NCBI RefSeq assembly: GCF_004375085.3
Contig: NZ_SNAQ03000013.1
Coordinates: forward strand, 135,208-199,207
Source: Lewinella sp. W8
Lineage (GTDB): Bacteria > Bacteroidota > Bacteroidia > Chitinophagales > Saprospiraceae
Direction: 5' to 3'
Length of the DNA: 64,000 nt
The position numbers and the translations under genes are program-made. Numbering within the stretch: position 1 is the first letter of the stretch; each line of letters starts with the position of its first letter. Of this stretch, positions 43,018-51,490 are shown in pieces. The notes under the pieces were generated by a model that was not told the DNA's origin, did not search any database, and was given only the letters and a program-made list of their open reading frames with translations.

Positions 43018-43064
43018 TCGTCGGACGATGGCATCGCCGGTGGCGATGTGCAATCGTCCGACGA
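43018..43064. repeat. structured hairpin element, full copy
   Basis: Same 47-base core as the copy at 42239, but its right flank GAAGAGG matches the flank seen in reverse at the 16-kb copies, so it joins the two groups. Confidence 0.75.
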
Positions 43065-43152
43065 AGAGGGGCCTGGCCATTCCGGAAGCTTCTTGGCACC
43101 TGCCCTCCGGGCCCAAACGCACGCCCGGACCAATGACACTTTCCTTCGCCCG

Positions 43153-43743
43153 CTACTCTTCCTCGTTGCGGTCCTCCACCATCAGCTCTTCGGGGTTGCC
43201 GATGGTGTTTTCCGGCAGGGCAAAGTCCTTGGGCTGGGGGAGTTCCTCGAGCGAATTGATGCCGAAGTAATCCATAAACTTGTCCGTTACGCCGTAAAGC
43301 AGGGGTTTGCCGATGGAGTCAGCCCGGCCGACGATGGTCGTGAGTTCCTTTTCCAAAAGCTTCTGGATGGCGTAATCACAGCTTACGCCCCGGATTTTTT
43401 CCAGCTCGGATTTCGTCACCGGCTGCTTGTAGGCAATGATGCTGAGGGTTTCCAGCGCCGAACGACTCAGTTTCTTGGTGCTCTGTTGCCGCAGATGGGT
43501 GCCGATGGTTTCGTGGTAGGCCCCCTTACTCATGAACTGGTAGCCACCGGCTACCTGCACGATCTCGAAGCTGTGCTGGTCGTGTCCGTAGCGGTCCCGA
43601 AGCTCCCCGAGGGCCTCCAGAATGACTTCTTCGGCAAACTCCACGCCGAAGGCTTCCAGCAGGACATTCTGGATGTCGGCCAACGCAATCGGCTGGGCGG
43701 AAGCATAAATGAGTGCCTCGATGTGTTGGGGCAAGTATTCCAT
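43153..43743 (-). CDS. scpB: SMC-Scp complex subunit ScpB
   Basis: 196 residues from the ATG at 43743, chosen over a TTG/ATG four codons upstream by fit to the family start MEYLPQHIEALIYASAQPI. Two winged-helix units are visible: first EALIYASAQPIALADIQNVLLEAFG, second LSRSALETLSIIAYKQPVTKSELEKIRGVSCDYAIQKLLEKELTTIVGRADSIGKPLLYGVTDKFMDYFGI. ScpB dimers bind ScpA and SMC to condense and segregate the chromosome. No scpA is adjacent. Confidence 0.95.
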   Translation of the reverse strand: MEYLPQHIEALIYASAQPIALADIQNVLLEAFGVEFAEEVILEALGELRDRYGHDQHSFEIVQVAGGYQFMSKGAYHETIGTHLRQQSTKKLSRSALETLSIIAYKQPVTKSELEKIRGVSCDYAIQKLLEKELTTIVGRADSIGKPLLYGVTDKFMDYFGINSLEELPQPKDFALPENTIGNPEELMVEDRNEEE

Positions 43744-43835
43744 AAGCAGGAGCACGAAGGTAGGACGAGGCTGGCTATTTTTATAGACCCCCGAACTTTC
43801 GATTTCGAATAAGTAATGTTTAGGCCGGGAGGGCT

Positions 43836-45920
43836 CTATTCAAACACAACCTCTTCCGTAAAGGGGGAGACCTTTCCGTTGGGGAAAAGGGCCCGGATGA
43901 GGTAACGGTATTGCTTGTTCGGGCGACCGGTCGGATCCAGGAAAGAACGCTGGTCCCCGCCAATTACCTTCAGCAGGGAGGTGGGGCGGTCCCCCTGCGC
44001 CCGGTAGAGGTAAAATGCGCGGGGACTTTCCCCGTACTCCCACCGCAGCAAAGCGCCCGAATTGGGGGCTTCGGCTTCCCGGACCGAAAAGTTCTCGATG
44101 GGCGGCCGCAGGCCGCTGTCCCGTAGACGAAGGGAAACTGGCTGGGAATCCGTAGAGAGCAGTCCGGCATCATCCTCCGCCCGGAGCACGTAGCGGTAGG
44201 ACCTTCCGGGAAGGAGACTGGCGTCTTCATACCGACTGGGGAATTCGCCCTCGTCCCATTCTTCCAGCAGCTCCCATTCCTTCGCGTCGGGCAATTCTGT
44301 GCGGTAGAGACGGTAGGTGACGACGTCCGGTGAGGGGCTCCGCGTCCAGTGGAGGATCGCCAGCGTACCATCCTCTTCAATGGACTTGAACTGTGGCGGC
44401 GCCGGTGGGAAGACGTCGGGTTTCACCAGGGCGAGCCGGGGGGTGAAGTTGGATCCGTTGCCGCGAAAATCCACGCTTCTCACCTGGTAGAACACGGTGT
44501 CATTACCCGTCTTCATGCTGACCGTATCCACGTAAGCGGTTTCCGTTAGCGGATTGGGGGTGATCATCGCCAATTCCGTGTTGCGGAAAAATCCCTTGAA
44601 GAGGTAATAGCCCGCGAGGTCTTCTTCGTTGCTTCCGCTCCAGCTCAGGGTAACGATTCCGTTGGAATCTATTTTGCCACTCAGGTTCTGGGGGACGGCC
44701 GGTGGGTCCACGTCGTACATCAGCACCAGGGATTCAAAGCTCGCCAGGGCGGTGCCCTGGAAAGAGATTGCCTGCACCCGGTAAAAGTTCGAGCGGTAGC
44801 GCATGGGAACGGCCACTTCGCGGGCGTCCGGAGGGATGCCCGCCAGCGCGACGGTACTTTCCGATTCGGAATCCGGTCGGTGCAGAATCCTGAATTCCTC
44901 CACGTAGGGTGCAAAGCGTTCGTCGAACGACCACTGAATGACGGCGTAGTTGGAATCCGTTTGGATGGTTTTATCCAGCACCGGACTGAGTTCAATATCG
45001 GACCCCACTACCCCGCTGCGCTGGCTGTATTGCCGGCTGTATCCGCCCAGGTAGTCCGCACCGTGCAGGCGGTAGATCACGGAATCCCCGTTCTCGGTAA
45101 AGGATTCCGTGCGCACCAGGACTTCGCTGTTGTTGAGGGTAGTGTTCAGGGTGCTGTCCATACCGTTGATGAGCGGTGTGTTGAAAACGGGATAAAAGGT
45201 TTGCCCCGCGTCATCCGACCGGAACAACTGGTAACCGTAGTACAGGTCGGTGAATTCTTTGAAATTCCAGTCCAGGGAGACCCGCCTTTCCTTAAACTTG
45301 GCGTTCAGGACGGGGACGGGCGGCGGAACGTAATTCGCCAGGTCGATTTCGTAATAAAGGGTGTCACCCGTCGGGGTGGGGTAGAACTTAAGGCCGTAGC
45401 GGGTGACGCCGTCTTCCCGCTCCCATTGGTGCCCGTAGCCCGCCTTTTCGGTGATGCTGAAGTCCTGGTTTTGGGCGAAATTGGTGAATCCCAACCGCAG
45501 GGCCTCCCGTTGGTTATCACTGTCTTCGTATTCTTCGGCCAGGAAGGTGGAATCAAGGTAGGAATCCGGCAAACGCTCGTAATGAATCCCGGCCAGTGCA
45601 CTGCTGTCCCAGTAGCCCCCGGTCAGGTTCTCGAGCCATTCTTCGGGCGGCAGGGGGGCCAGGGTGATGGTCCGTAGCCGCTGGGGGGTAATGCCCCGCT
45701 GCGGGTCTGCTCCCCGGAATATTTCCAGTTGTTGCGGGGTGCGGTTCGCAAAACGGAAGGCCGTGCGGCTGAGGGGCATGAAGCGGAGCTTGACGGATCC
45801 GTTGGGCTCTACTTTATGGAAGAACTGATAGTCGGCCTCCTGGGCGTAGCCGGCACCTGCGCTTGCGCCCCAAAAAATCAATCCCATCAGCCAGGCATAA
45901 AAGTGCATTTTCCCGTGCAT
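43836..45920 (-). CDS. exported fibronectin type III repeat protein
   Basis: 694 residues from the ATG at 45920 (alternatives at 45908 and 45956); this start gives a basic residue ahead of the signal core LMGLIFWGASAGAGYAQ. After an N-terminal region of unknown fold, at least four FN3-like domains follow (PPAVPQNLSGKIDSNGIVTLSWSGSNEEDLAGYYLFKGFF, PPAPPQFKSIEEDGTLAILHWTRSPSPDVVTYRLYR, and a last one ending NKQYRYLIRALFPNGKVSPFTEEVVFE). No sorting domain is seen, so it may stay in the periplasm or be anchored by a partner. It ends the surface operon; its start lies five bases after the stop of the preceding gene. Confidence 0.82.
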   Translation of the reverse strand: MHGKMHFYAWLMGLIFWGASAGAGYAQEADYQFFHKVEPNGSVKLRFMPLSRTAFRFANRTPQQLEIFRGADPQRGITPQRLRTITLAPLPPEEWLENLTGGYWDSSALAGIHYERLPDSYLDSTFLAEEYEDSDNQREALRLGFTNFAQNQDFSITEKAGYGHQWEREDGVTRYGLKFYPTPTGDTLYYEIDLANYVPPPVPVLNAKFKERRVSLDWNFKEFTDLYYGYQLFRSDDAGQTFYPVFNTPLINGMDSTLNTTLNNSEVLVRTESFTENGDSVIYRLHGADYLGGYSRQYSQRSGVVGSDIELSPVLDKTIQTDSNYAVIQWSFDERFAPYVEEFRILHRPDSESESTVALAGIPPDAREVAVPMRYRSNFYRVQAISFQGTALASFESLVLMYDVDPPAVPQNLSGKIDSNGIVTLSWSGSNEEDLAGYYLFKGFFRNTELAMITPNPLTETAYVDTVSMKTGNDTVFYQVRSVDFRGNGSNFTPRLALVKPDVFPPAPPQFKSIEEDGTLAILHWTRSPSPDVVTYRLYRTELPDAKEWELLEEWDEGEFPSRYEDASLLPGRSYRYVLRAEDDAGLLSTDSQPVSLRLRDSGLRPPIENFSVREAEAPNSGALLRWEYGESPRAFYLYRAQGDRPTSLLKVIGGDQRSFLDPTGRPNKQYRYLIRALFPNGKVSPFTEEVVFE

Positions 45921-45924
45921 AGCG

Positions 45925-48900
45925 TTAATTGTAGACAGTTCCACAGCGGTCACCAAATTCGGCGGTGGCGTTAAAACAGAATACTACCTTGACGTAGGCG
46001 GTAGCGTAGAGGTAGGAGGGATCGGGGATGTCGGCATCGATGGCACACCCCAGGCCCACGTTCATTCCCGCGCCACGGTAGCGCACGCTGGCGTCGATGA
46101 AGGCCCAGATGCGCCCCGTTGCCCGCCAGCCCTTATGTCCGTGCGGGGAGTCTCCGGTTTGGGAGCAGTAGGTGCCGCTTGCGTACTTCAGCAGCGAGAC
46201 GTCAAAACCGGCTCCGAGGGTGATCTCCGCTTTGTTGTTGTGCCAGCGGCTACAGGTATAGCAGCAGCGGTCCCGGGTGTTCAGGGTTCTGCACCGGTAA
46301 CGGCGCGTCCGGAATTTGAGCCCGATCTCCACGGCGGCCCCGAAGGCGAAGCCGGTGCCCGCTGCGGCCCTCCCCGCATCCAGCGGCCCCCGGTTTTGGG
46401 CCGGACCATTACTCGGGAAGTTGATGCAGGGACCACTGTTGGCGGGCGGTGGGGGCGGTCCCGGAATGTCGTTACCCACCAGGAAGTAGGCCTGAGCGGT
46501 GCCCGTCACGTTCTGACTCAGCGCGATACTCACGTAAATCGGATGCAGCGGAAGACCGTCGTTGCCGATGATGGAACCGCCACTGTACCCACCGATATAA
46601 ATATGCCACTTGTCCTGTGGGTCGCTGGCCAGCACGTCGATGGCACCCCCACCCGAAACCGTGTTGTTGGCGAAGCTGAATTCACAGCGGAAAGTCCCCT
46701 GGAATTCAAAGCCCGCCTCAAAGTTCAGGCGCAGGAAAACACTCGCTAAAATGGCGTTGTTCGGGCTGGAGGTTTCCTGCTCGTCGATGCCGTCCACGAC
46801 CTCTTTGGGGAGGGGAAGCTTTTCGATGCGCTCGGCGAATTTTTCGCTCATTTTACCCAGCGCGGAGGGCATTTCAATGGGCGCAACGATTTCGCACTTA
46901 CCGTAAAACATGATCTCCTGGAGGCCGGTCCCCGAGAAGACCAGCTCCAGCGTCACCACGCCATCAATCGTCTCTGAACTCATGGAGGCGAAAGGCAGGG
47001 AGGCCTTCAGCCCCAGGACTACGTTTTCATCCGGTTCGTACTTTACCCCGGAGGTCGTCGTTCCCGCACTGCCGTCCGATCCGCCGATCAGATTTGCGCT
47101 CACCATGCTCATGTGGTAGTAGGCCCCACCGCCGATCCCGTTGATCATCAGGACTTCCGGAATTATCGGGACCCCCACGGGCAGTTCCACCAGGGCGTCC
47201 ACGTACCAGTATTTGAAGCTCGTGTGGCCGAAGATGGCGTTCATTTCCACTTCCACCAGGCGTTTTTCCTCCGGACCGATTTCGATGTCCAGGGCTCCCT
47301 GAAATCCGTTACCGAAGGTAGGGTCGTCATCAAAAACGTGAGCGTATCCGATGATGGACAGGGAGGGGAGCTGTATGTTGACGTAGATGGAGCTGATGTT
47401 CATCCCCGCGCTCTTCCACTGGTCGTAGGTTACGGTGCTGTCCATGGCGCCCAGAATGTCAACGTCGGTGCCCACGGCGAAGCCGTGGTCGCTCTGGTCC
47501 ATTAGGTTGAGATCAACGTTAAAGCCCAGCTTCAGGCGGCCGGCCGGTGTCATGGTCAGGGTCGGTTCCGCCACGGGAATCGGGAACCCGAGGAGCTTGA
47601 GTTCATTCTCCAGACTCAGGTATCCCCCGACTTCAATGTCGACCCGGGGCGCCTGGGTGGACAGGATGAGGCCGTGGAAGTTTAGCTTTGCCGCGGTGAA
47701 ACTCAGTTTATTGCTTTGTTCGTTGTCACCCCCCGAATTGCCGTTCTCCGGCGGCGGCGTATCCTCCTGGGGGGCGGTTTTCGCCCGCACTTCCGCGTAA
47801 CCATACAGGACCGCTGTAGGCACGAAAGAATTGGGCGTTGAAACGATGTTGAGGTAGGACGATTCGTGAATCTGAATCTCCGCCATCTGGAAGACCGGGA
47901 AGGTCATGTTCTGGGCGGGGCTGACGGTGAAGTTGTATTCCCGGTCGGGAATGTTTACGAAGGCATCGTAGTCGAAGGACTGTCCTTTTTTGGCGATGGG
48001 CACCGCTACTTGTCCGCCGAACCCGAAACCAACGACCTGGCTGGTGAGCAGTTCAAGCTCCAGGCTGGTGATCGAAAACCGCCAGCGACCGTCCATCCGC
48101 CCGTCGTCGATGTTGAGCACGTTGGTCGCATAAAAATGTCCCGATACGCCCAGGCCGTCAATGAGCAGGTGTTCCACTCCGATGCGCGTACGGTTATTGG
48201 GCGGAAGCGGGGCGACCGGGATGCCCTTCCAGCCGGCAACACCAGTTAGGATAGTGGATGGATCGCCTTCCCCGGAACTCGCCACGTCCTGAACGGAGAC
48301 TTCTTTCTGGTAGCCGATGGCTTCTCCGGACTCGGTTGAGGTTTCGTTTGTCGCACGCGCAGGTGCCGGGCCAATGGGTTGGGCCGTGGAGGCTGATGGA
48401 GGTGGCGCCGCGGGCGGGGAGGGGCCGGCGGTAGCTTCCCCCTCCGGAATGCTGGCGGGGAAGCTGTGGAAGTCCGGTAACTGTAGCCCCGAGGAGGTGT
48501 AATGGTGCTCCCCGAAATCATCGAGGATGAGGGCGCCCCCCTGGCTTTGGCCGCCGTTGGCCGGAGTGCTGGTGCCTCCCGGTGCGGTTTGGTTGGAGGC
48601 CACCCGATCGAACTGTTTGGGGAGCATGACCTCCAGGTTACGGATGTACACTCCCCGCCAGAGATTGACGTTCCCTGGCGGCAGGTAGCCGTTGTCAAGG
48701 TAGGCCTGGGGGAACACCACATTGGGACTGTTACGGTAATCGCTGAAGTCAAAAACGGCGGCGGTGAGGTTGAAACCGATGTCGGGGTAGGAGGTCAGCG
48801 CAAAATCGGGGAGAGAAACTTCTACCAGGATGTTGTTCCAGTCGCTGACGATCGTCTGGATGTGGCCGCCCACCCGGTTGCCGTAGAGGCCGATGGCCGT

Positions 48901-49662
48901 GGTGCCCGTACCGGCCACCATCGTGTCTCCCTGGGCGTTGAGGGGCAGCATCCAGTCGCGACTGAAGAGGATGTCGGCTTCTACCCCCATTTCCACGAAG
49001 CCGTCGCAGTCAATTTTTACGTAGGTGCCCAGGTCGATGCCCGTCTGGTTGCCGGAATACTCGTGCCACCCCCGAAGGATCATGGCGAACTTTTCCGGAT
49101 TCATCGTCCCGATGGGTACGTCGCTGTAGAGGCCCAGGGTGGCATCGCCAATGATGCCGCCGTCGTGGGAGAACTTCAAATTGGGCGTACCGAAGTAGAG
49201 CTCAACGTATTCCCGGGAGTCGGAGCCGATGGTTCCCCCGGCATTGGTTCCGGTTTGCCCGGTGCCTTCGTTGAGGCTGACGTTCTGGTCCACAAAGCTC
49301 GTGACCGTTTGCTGGGGAAGCTCCATGCCCACGATCACTTCCAGTTGGGCGTATTCGGGGTAGAGGCGAAGGTGGTCAAAAACGATCGCTACGGGAACGT
49401 TGCCCACCGTATCGGCCAGCACTACCGGGAACTCAATCCAGGCCAAAGAATCCAGTCGCTGGATGAAGCGACCGATGGAGATGGCGGTTTGGATCTTTTC
49501 CCGGGCTTCCTGAATCCTCGTTAAATCTTCATTGGCTTGCTCAATTTGGATTTGATCAGCGATCAGGTCATCTGTACTTTGAGTACTAGCAATTGCTGAC
49601 CTACCTAAAATGAGCATCAATATGGCAGTAGCGCGCAATGCGTGTTTCATAGTATTACTCAT
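45925..49662 (-). CDS. large exported protein of unknown family
   Basis: 1245 residues from the ATG at 49662, which overlaps the stop of the preceding gene inside AATGAGTAAT; an ATG at 49650 also works and leaves the same signal (ALRATAILMLILGRSAIA). I do not recognise the family. There is a short coiled-coil near the start (IQIEQANEDLTRIQEAREKIQ), long beta-rich stretches, a Pro/Ala/Ser-rich linker (EGEATAGPSPPAAPPPSAS), repeated VEVEMNAIFGHTSFKYWYVDALVELP-like segments that suggest a beta-helix or barrel, and a Cys-rich C-terminus (RCRTLNTRDRCCYTCSR, later LGC, VFC, DRC). It may be a surface or outer-membrane structural protein. Confidence 0.8.
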   Translation of the reverse strand: MSNTMKHALRATAILMLILGRSAIASTQSTDDLIADQIQIEQANEDLTRIQEAREKIQTAISIGRFIQRLDSLAWIEFPVVLADTVGNVPVAIVFDHLRLYPEYAQLEVIVGMELPQQTVTSFVDQNVSLNEGTGQTGTNAGGTIGSDSREYVELYFGTPNLKFSHDGGIIGDATLGLYSDVPIGTMNPEKFAMILRGWHEYSGNQTGIDLGTYVKIDCDGFVEMGVEADILFSRDWMLPLNAQGDTMVAGTGTTAIGLYGNRVGGHIQTIVSDWNNILVEVSLPDFALTSYPDIGFNLTAAVFDFSDYRNSPNVVFPQAYLDNGYLPPGNVNLWRGVYIRNLEVMLPKQFDRVASNQTAPGGTSTPANGGQSQGGALILDDFGEHHYTSSGLQLPDFHSFPASIPEGEATAGPSPPAAPPPSASTAQPIGPAPARATNETSTESGEAIGYQKEVSVQDVASSGEGDPSTILTGVAGWKGIPVAPLPPNNRTRIGVEHLLIDGLGVSGHFYATNVLNIDDGRMDGRWRFSITSLELELLTSQVVGFGFGGQVAVPIAKKGQSFDYDAFVNIPDREYNFTVSPAQNMTFPVFQMAEIQIHESSYLNIVSTPNSFVPTAVLYGYAEVRAKTAPQEDTPPPENGNSGGDNEQSNKLSFTAAKLNFHGLILSTQAPRVDIEVGGYLSLENELKLLGFPIPVAEPTLTMTPAGRLKLGFNVDLNLMDQSDHGFAVGTDVDILGAMDSTVTYDQWKSAGMNISSIYVNIQLPSLSIIGYAHVFDDDPTFGNGFQGALDIEIGPEEKRLVEVEMNAIFGHTSFKYWYVDALVELPVGVPIIPEVLMINGIGGGAYYHMSMVSANLIGGSDGSAGTTTSGVKYEPDENVVLGLKASLPFASMSSETIDGVVTLELVFSGTGLQEIMFYGKCEIVAPIEMPSALGKMSEKFAERIEKLPLPKEVVDGIDEQETSSPNNAILASVFLRLNFEAGFEFQGTFRCEFSFANNTVSGGGAIDVLASDPQDKWHIYIGGYSGGSIIGNDGLPLHPIYVSIALSQNVTGTAQAYFLVGNDIPGPPPPPANSGPCINFPSNGPAQNRGPLDAGRAAAGTGFAFGAAVEIGLKFRTRRYRCRTLNTRDRCCYTCSRWHNNKAEITLGAGFDVSLLKYASGTYCSQTGDSPHGHKGWRATGRIWAFIDASVRYRGAGMNVGLGCAIDADIPDPSYLYATAYVKVVFCFNATAEFGDRCGTVYN

Positions 49663-50272
49663 TTGTATTATTGAGAATTGCAAATACCTTATTTCTTGAT
49701 CTTGGATCGAATCCTTGAAGCTGGGTCCAAATGCAATCGAAATTCAATCCTGAACCGTAATTGGTATTAGCACAGTTGCTTACCAGGGATAATATTTTGG
49801 CCTCCCGCAGTTTGGATCTTCTTCTTAAATTGCTTAGGCCAACGGGGGATAAACTTTCTAATAGAAGAAAGAATTTATTGTCAATTGTATTTGGTTGACT
49901 AATAATTAAGCCATTTCCGGCTTGGCATATTGGGATTATGTACGGCTGATTGGAAGCGGTACTAATGCTAATGATCCGTAAAATGCCGCAGTCATTTTGT
50001 TGGTCTATAACGGCATATTGGACAAAGAGAGAGGGATTAACTGCTTCCTCAGGTTTAAGGTGAGACTGGAACTCCTGAGGGTTTTTTATTAGGGAAGACA
50101 TGAAAGAAAGGGGTACCCCTAAATCAGACTTCAAAGAGTCTGAAGTGCTTTGAAATTGCCAATAAGAATACTGCTTCAGGCTGATATCAATAACTTCTGT
50201 TGTCGTTTCTTGCTGGGCGTGAAGCAGAGTTCCGATCAGGGTATAGAAAATTAGACTGAGGATTTTTTTCAT
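49655..50272 (-). CDS. small exported protein of unknown family
   Basis: 205 residues with signal peptide MKKILSLIFYTLIGTLLHAQ. The mature part has no recognised domain; a YAVIDQQNDCGILRIISISTASNQPYIIPIC segment and a CANTNYGSGLNFDCIWTQL segment each contain Cys that may pair. The gene overlaps the previous one by four bases (ATGA-type) and its end overlaps the next start. Base composition is clearly more AT-rich than the flanking genes. A conserved DC-(I/L) pattern also occurs near the end of the upstream gene (TLDFDCLKTLYF), which hints that the two are distant relatives. Confidence 0.72.
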   Translation of the reverse strand: MKKILSLIFYTLIGTLLHAQQETTTEVIDISLKQYSYWQFQSTSDSLKSDLGVPLSFMSSLIKNPQEFQSHLKPEEAVNPSLFVQYAVIDQQNDCGILRIISISTASNQPYIIPICQAGNGLIISQPNTIDNKFFLLLESLSPVGLSNLRRRSKLREAKILSLVSNCANTNYGSGLNFDCIWTQLQGFDPRSRNKVFAILNNTNE

Positions 50273-51015
50273 ATCGGGCTTCTTAGGATGTTTAGTATTG
50301 GTTTATCCTCCAATTTCAACTGATTAAGTCTGTCCTTAGACTCAAAATACAATGTCTTCAGGCAGTCGAAATCAAGGGTCCTATCATCAATGCAAGTTCC
50401 TCGAATAATTTCTGGTAAACGATTAGAACTTCCTTCTCGGGTAGCAAGACCAATGAATTGATCGCTGAAGTTTAGCAGTACGAATGGTATGGCACTGAGT
50501 GGTGGGTCGTTAATTAAATACCATTTGGAGTCAATTTTTTCCATGGACTTCACAGCTATGTATCGGAAGCCATGCTCAAAGTCATTAATGGAGTATTTCA
50601 GATAGGCAATTGATCGGCCTGGGTAGTCAATCTGAATTTTGCCTAGGAGTCTAAAAGTGAGGTCCTGGTCGGTAGCGCGACGTAGTAGGTTGTAGTGAGT
50701 ATTCCCCTTGTCTCGAGGTTTTAATTTTTCGACAATTGGCGTCCGGTATAATGAGAGCTCATCTTTATAAGAAAAGGCTATCCTGAGTGCCGCAAGAAGG
50801 CTTTCGGGAGAATCGTGTCGAGCAAAATTATTCTGTGCGAAAGTTCTATCAATTACGAATTCGTCATACGTTGAATACTTTATTTCTCTAGTCGTTTTTG
50901 AAAGATTAGTTAGTTGAAAGGTGTCGACAAAAAACGCCTGTCCATTCATCAGTGAAGTGGTCAGGCAAGCGAATATTAGAACGACAATTTTAGTTTCCCT
51001 TAATTTTTTTGTCAT
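50269..51015 (-). CDS. exported protein of unknown family
   Basis: 248 residues. A signal peptide (MTKKLRETKIVVLIFACLTTSLMNG) is followed by an alpha/beta-looking mature part with LSLYRTPIVEKLKPRDKGNTHYNLLRRATDQDLTFRLLGKIQIDYPGRSIAYLKYSIND, which resembles the layout of small NTF2-like or cystatin-like exported domains, but I cannot name the family. The C-terminal CIDDRTLDFDCLKTLYFESKD parallels the end of its downstream neighbour. It overlaps both neighbours and is AT-rich compared with the rest of the window. Confidence 0.7.
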   Translation of the reverse strand: MTKKLRETKIVVLIFACLTTSLMNGQAFFVDTFQLTNLSKTTREIKYSTYDEFVIDRTFAQNNFARHDSPESLLAALRIAFSYKDELSLYRTPIVEKLKPRDKGNTHYNLLRRATDQDLTFRLLGKIQIDYPGRSIAYLKYSINDFEHGFRYIAVKSMEKIDSKWYLINDPPLSAIPFVLLNFSDQFIGLATREGSSNRLPEIIRGTCIDDRTLDFDCLKTLYFESKDRLNQLKLEDKPILNILRSPI

Positions 51016-51475
51016 AGTAGATGAGTATCAGAGATAAAACAAAAAGTACTGCTGTCACAAATGTCCAGCCCGACTTTCGGGAGGCAACGTCGTTAATCCT
51101 AAAGTTTATCGATTCATTTCCTCTCATTTTTAATTCCCCGTTGGCGTAAATCCAGACTTTGACCGGAGAATCTGGTGTGTTACAAATATTGTCCAGATTG
51201 AGGTTAATCGCCGGCAGATTGTTATTCTGGCGATATTTCTTGTCCGCCGTATAGCTTACCCTGCCTTCTGTTGCCCCTTCCTCAAGGGTCCCAATAAATT
51301 GGATTACCACCTCCCGATTTCCACCCGCCGTGTAATCAGTGCAATGAGATACGTTTAGGGTGCCGTGTTTTGCCGTAATTTCCAGCTTTGCCCTGCTGGA
51401 AATGCTGAACAGCTGGTAGGCCGAAAATAGAGACGCCAAGACTACGACTGGCAATATTATTTTAGGTAAATTCAT
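50990..51475 (-). CDS. small two-span membrane protein
   Basis: 161 residues from the ATG at 51475; the open frame reaches a TTG five codons upstream. An N-terminal anchor (KIILPVVVLASLFSAYQLF) and a C-terminal helix (GWTFVTAVLFVLSLILIYY) flank about 100 extracytoplasmic residues with two Cys (SHCTD, NICNTP) and beta-like KLEITAKHGTLNVSHC...REVVIQFIGTLEEG. No family recognised. It starts 16 bases after the preceding gene and its end overlaps the next start by 26 bases, so all four genes here are translationally linked. Confidence 0.72.
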   Translation of the reverse strand: MNLPKIILPVVVLASLFSAYQLFSISSRAKLEITAKHGTLNVSHCTDYTAGGNREVVIQFIGTLEEGATEGRVSYTADKKYRQNNNLPAINLNLDNICNTPDSPVKVWIYANGELKMRGNESINFRINDVASRKSGWTFVTAVLFVLSLILIYYDKKIKGN

Positions 51476-51490
51476 GGTGTTGAATTTCAA

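Larger units (their letters stand above)
42001..43152. repeat. 1.15-kb intergenic array of palindromic repeats
   Basis: No gene is seen in this 1152-base gap; the open frames in it follow the repeats. A compound unit recurs three times, its start TCCGGAAAAGG at 42157, 42576 and 42936. Units carry, in order, hairpin GGCTTGC-TCG-GCAAGCC (42166-42182, 42585-42601, 42945-42961), the three-part TCGTCGGAC element (full at 42239-42285 and 43018-43064, half at 42658-42669), the palindrome with arms GCGGCAAGACA (42323-42344, 42706-42727) and hairpin GCGATTCC-nnn-GGAATCGC or a wobble version (42370-42388, 42753-42771). Unit 3 stops after the TCGTCGGAC element. It lies between scpB and the DUF2480 gene. 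Confidence 0.85.

Noticed and set aside
42031..43122. Several 80-150 codon open frames between scpB and the DUF2480 gene
   Set aside because: They translate the palindromic repeats in several frames and share no protein family.
48502..49524. 340-codon open frame on the plus strand
   Set aside because: It lies opposite the 1245-residue exported protein gene and has no signal, domain or start context of its own.
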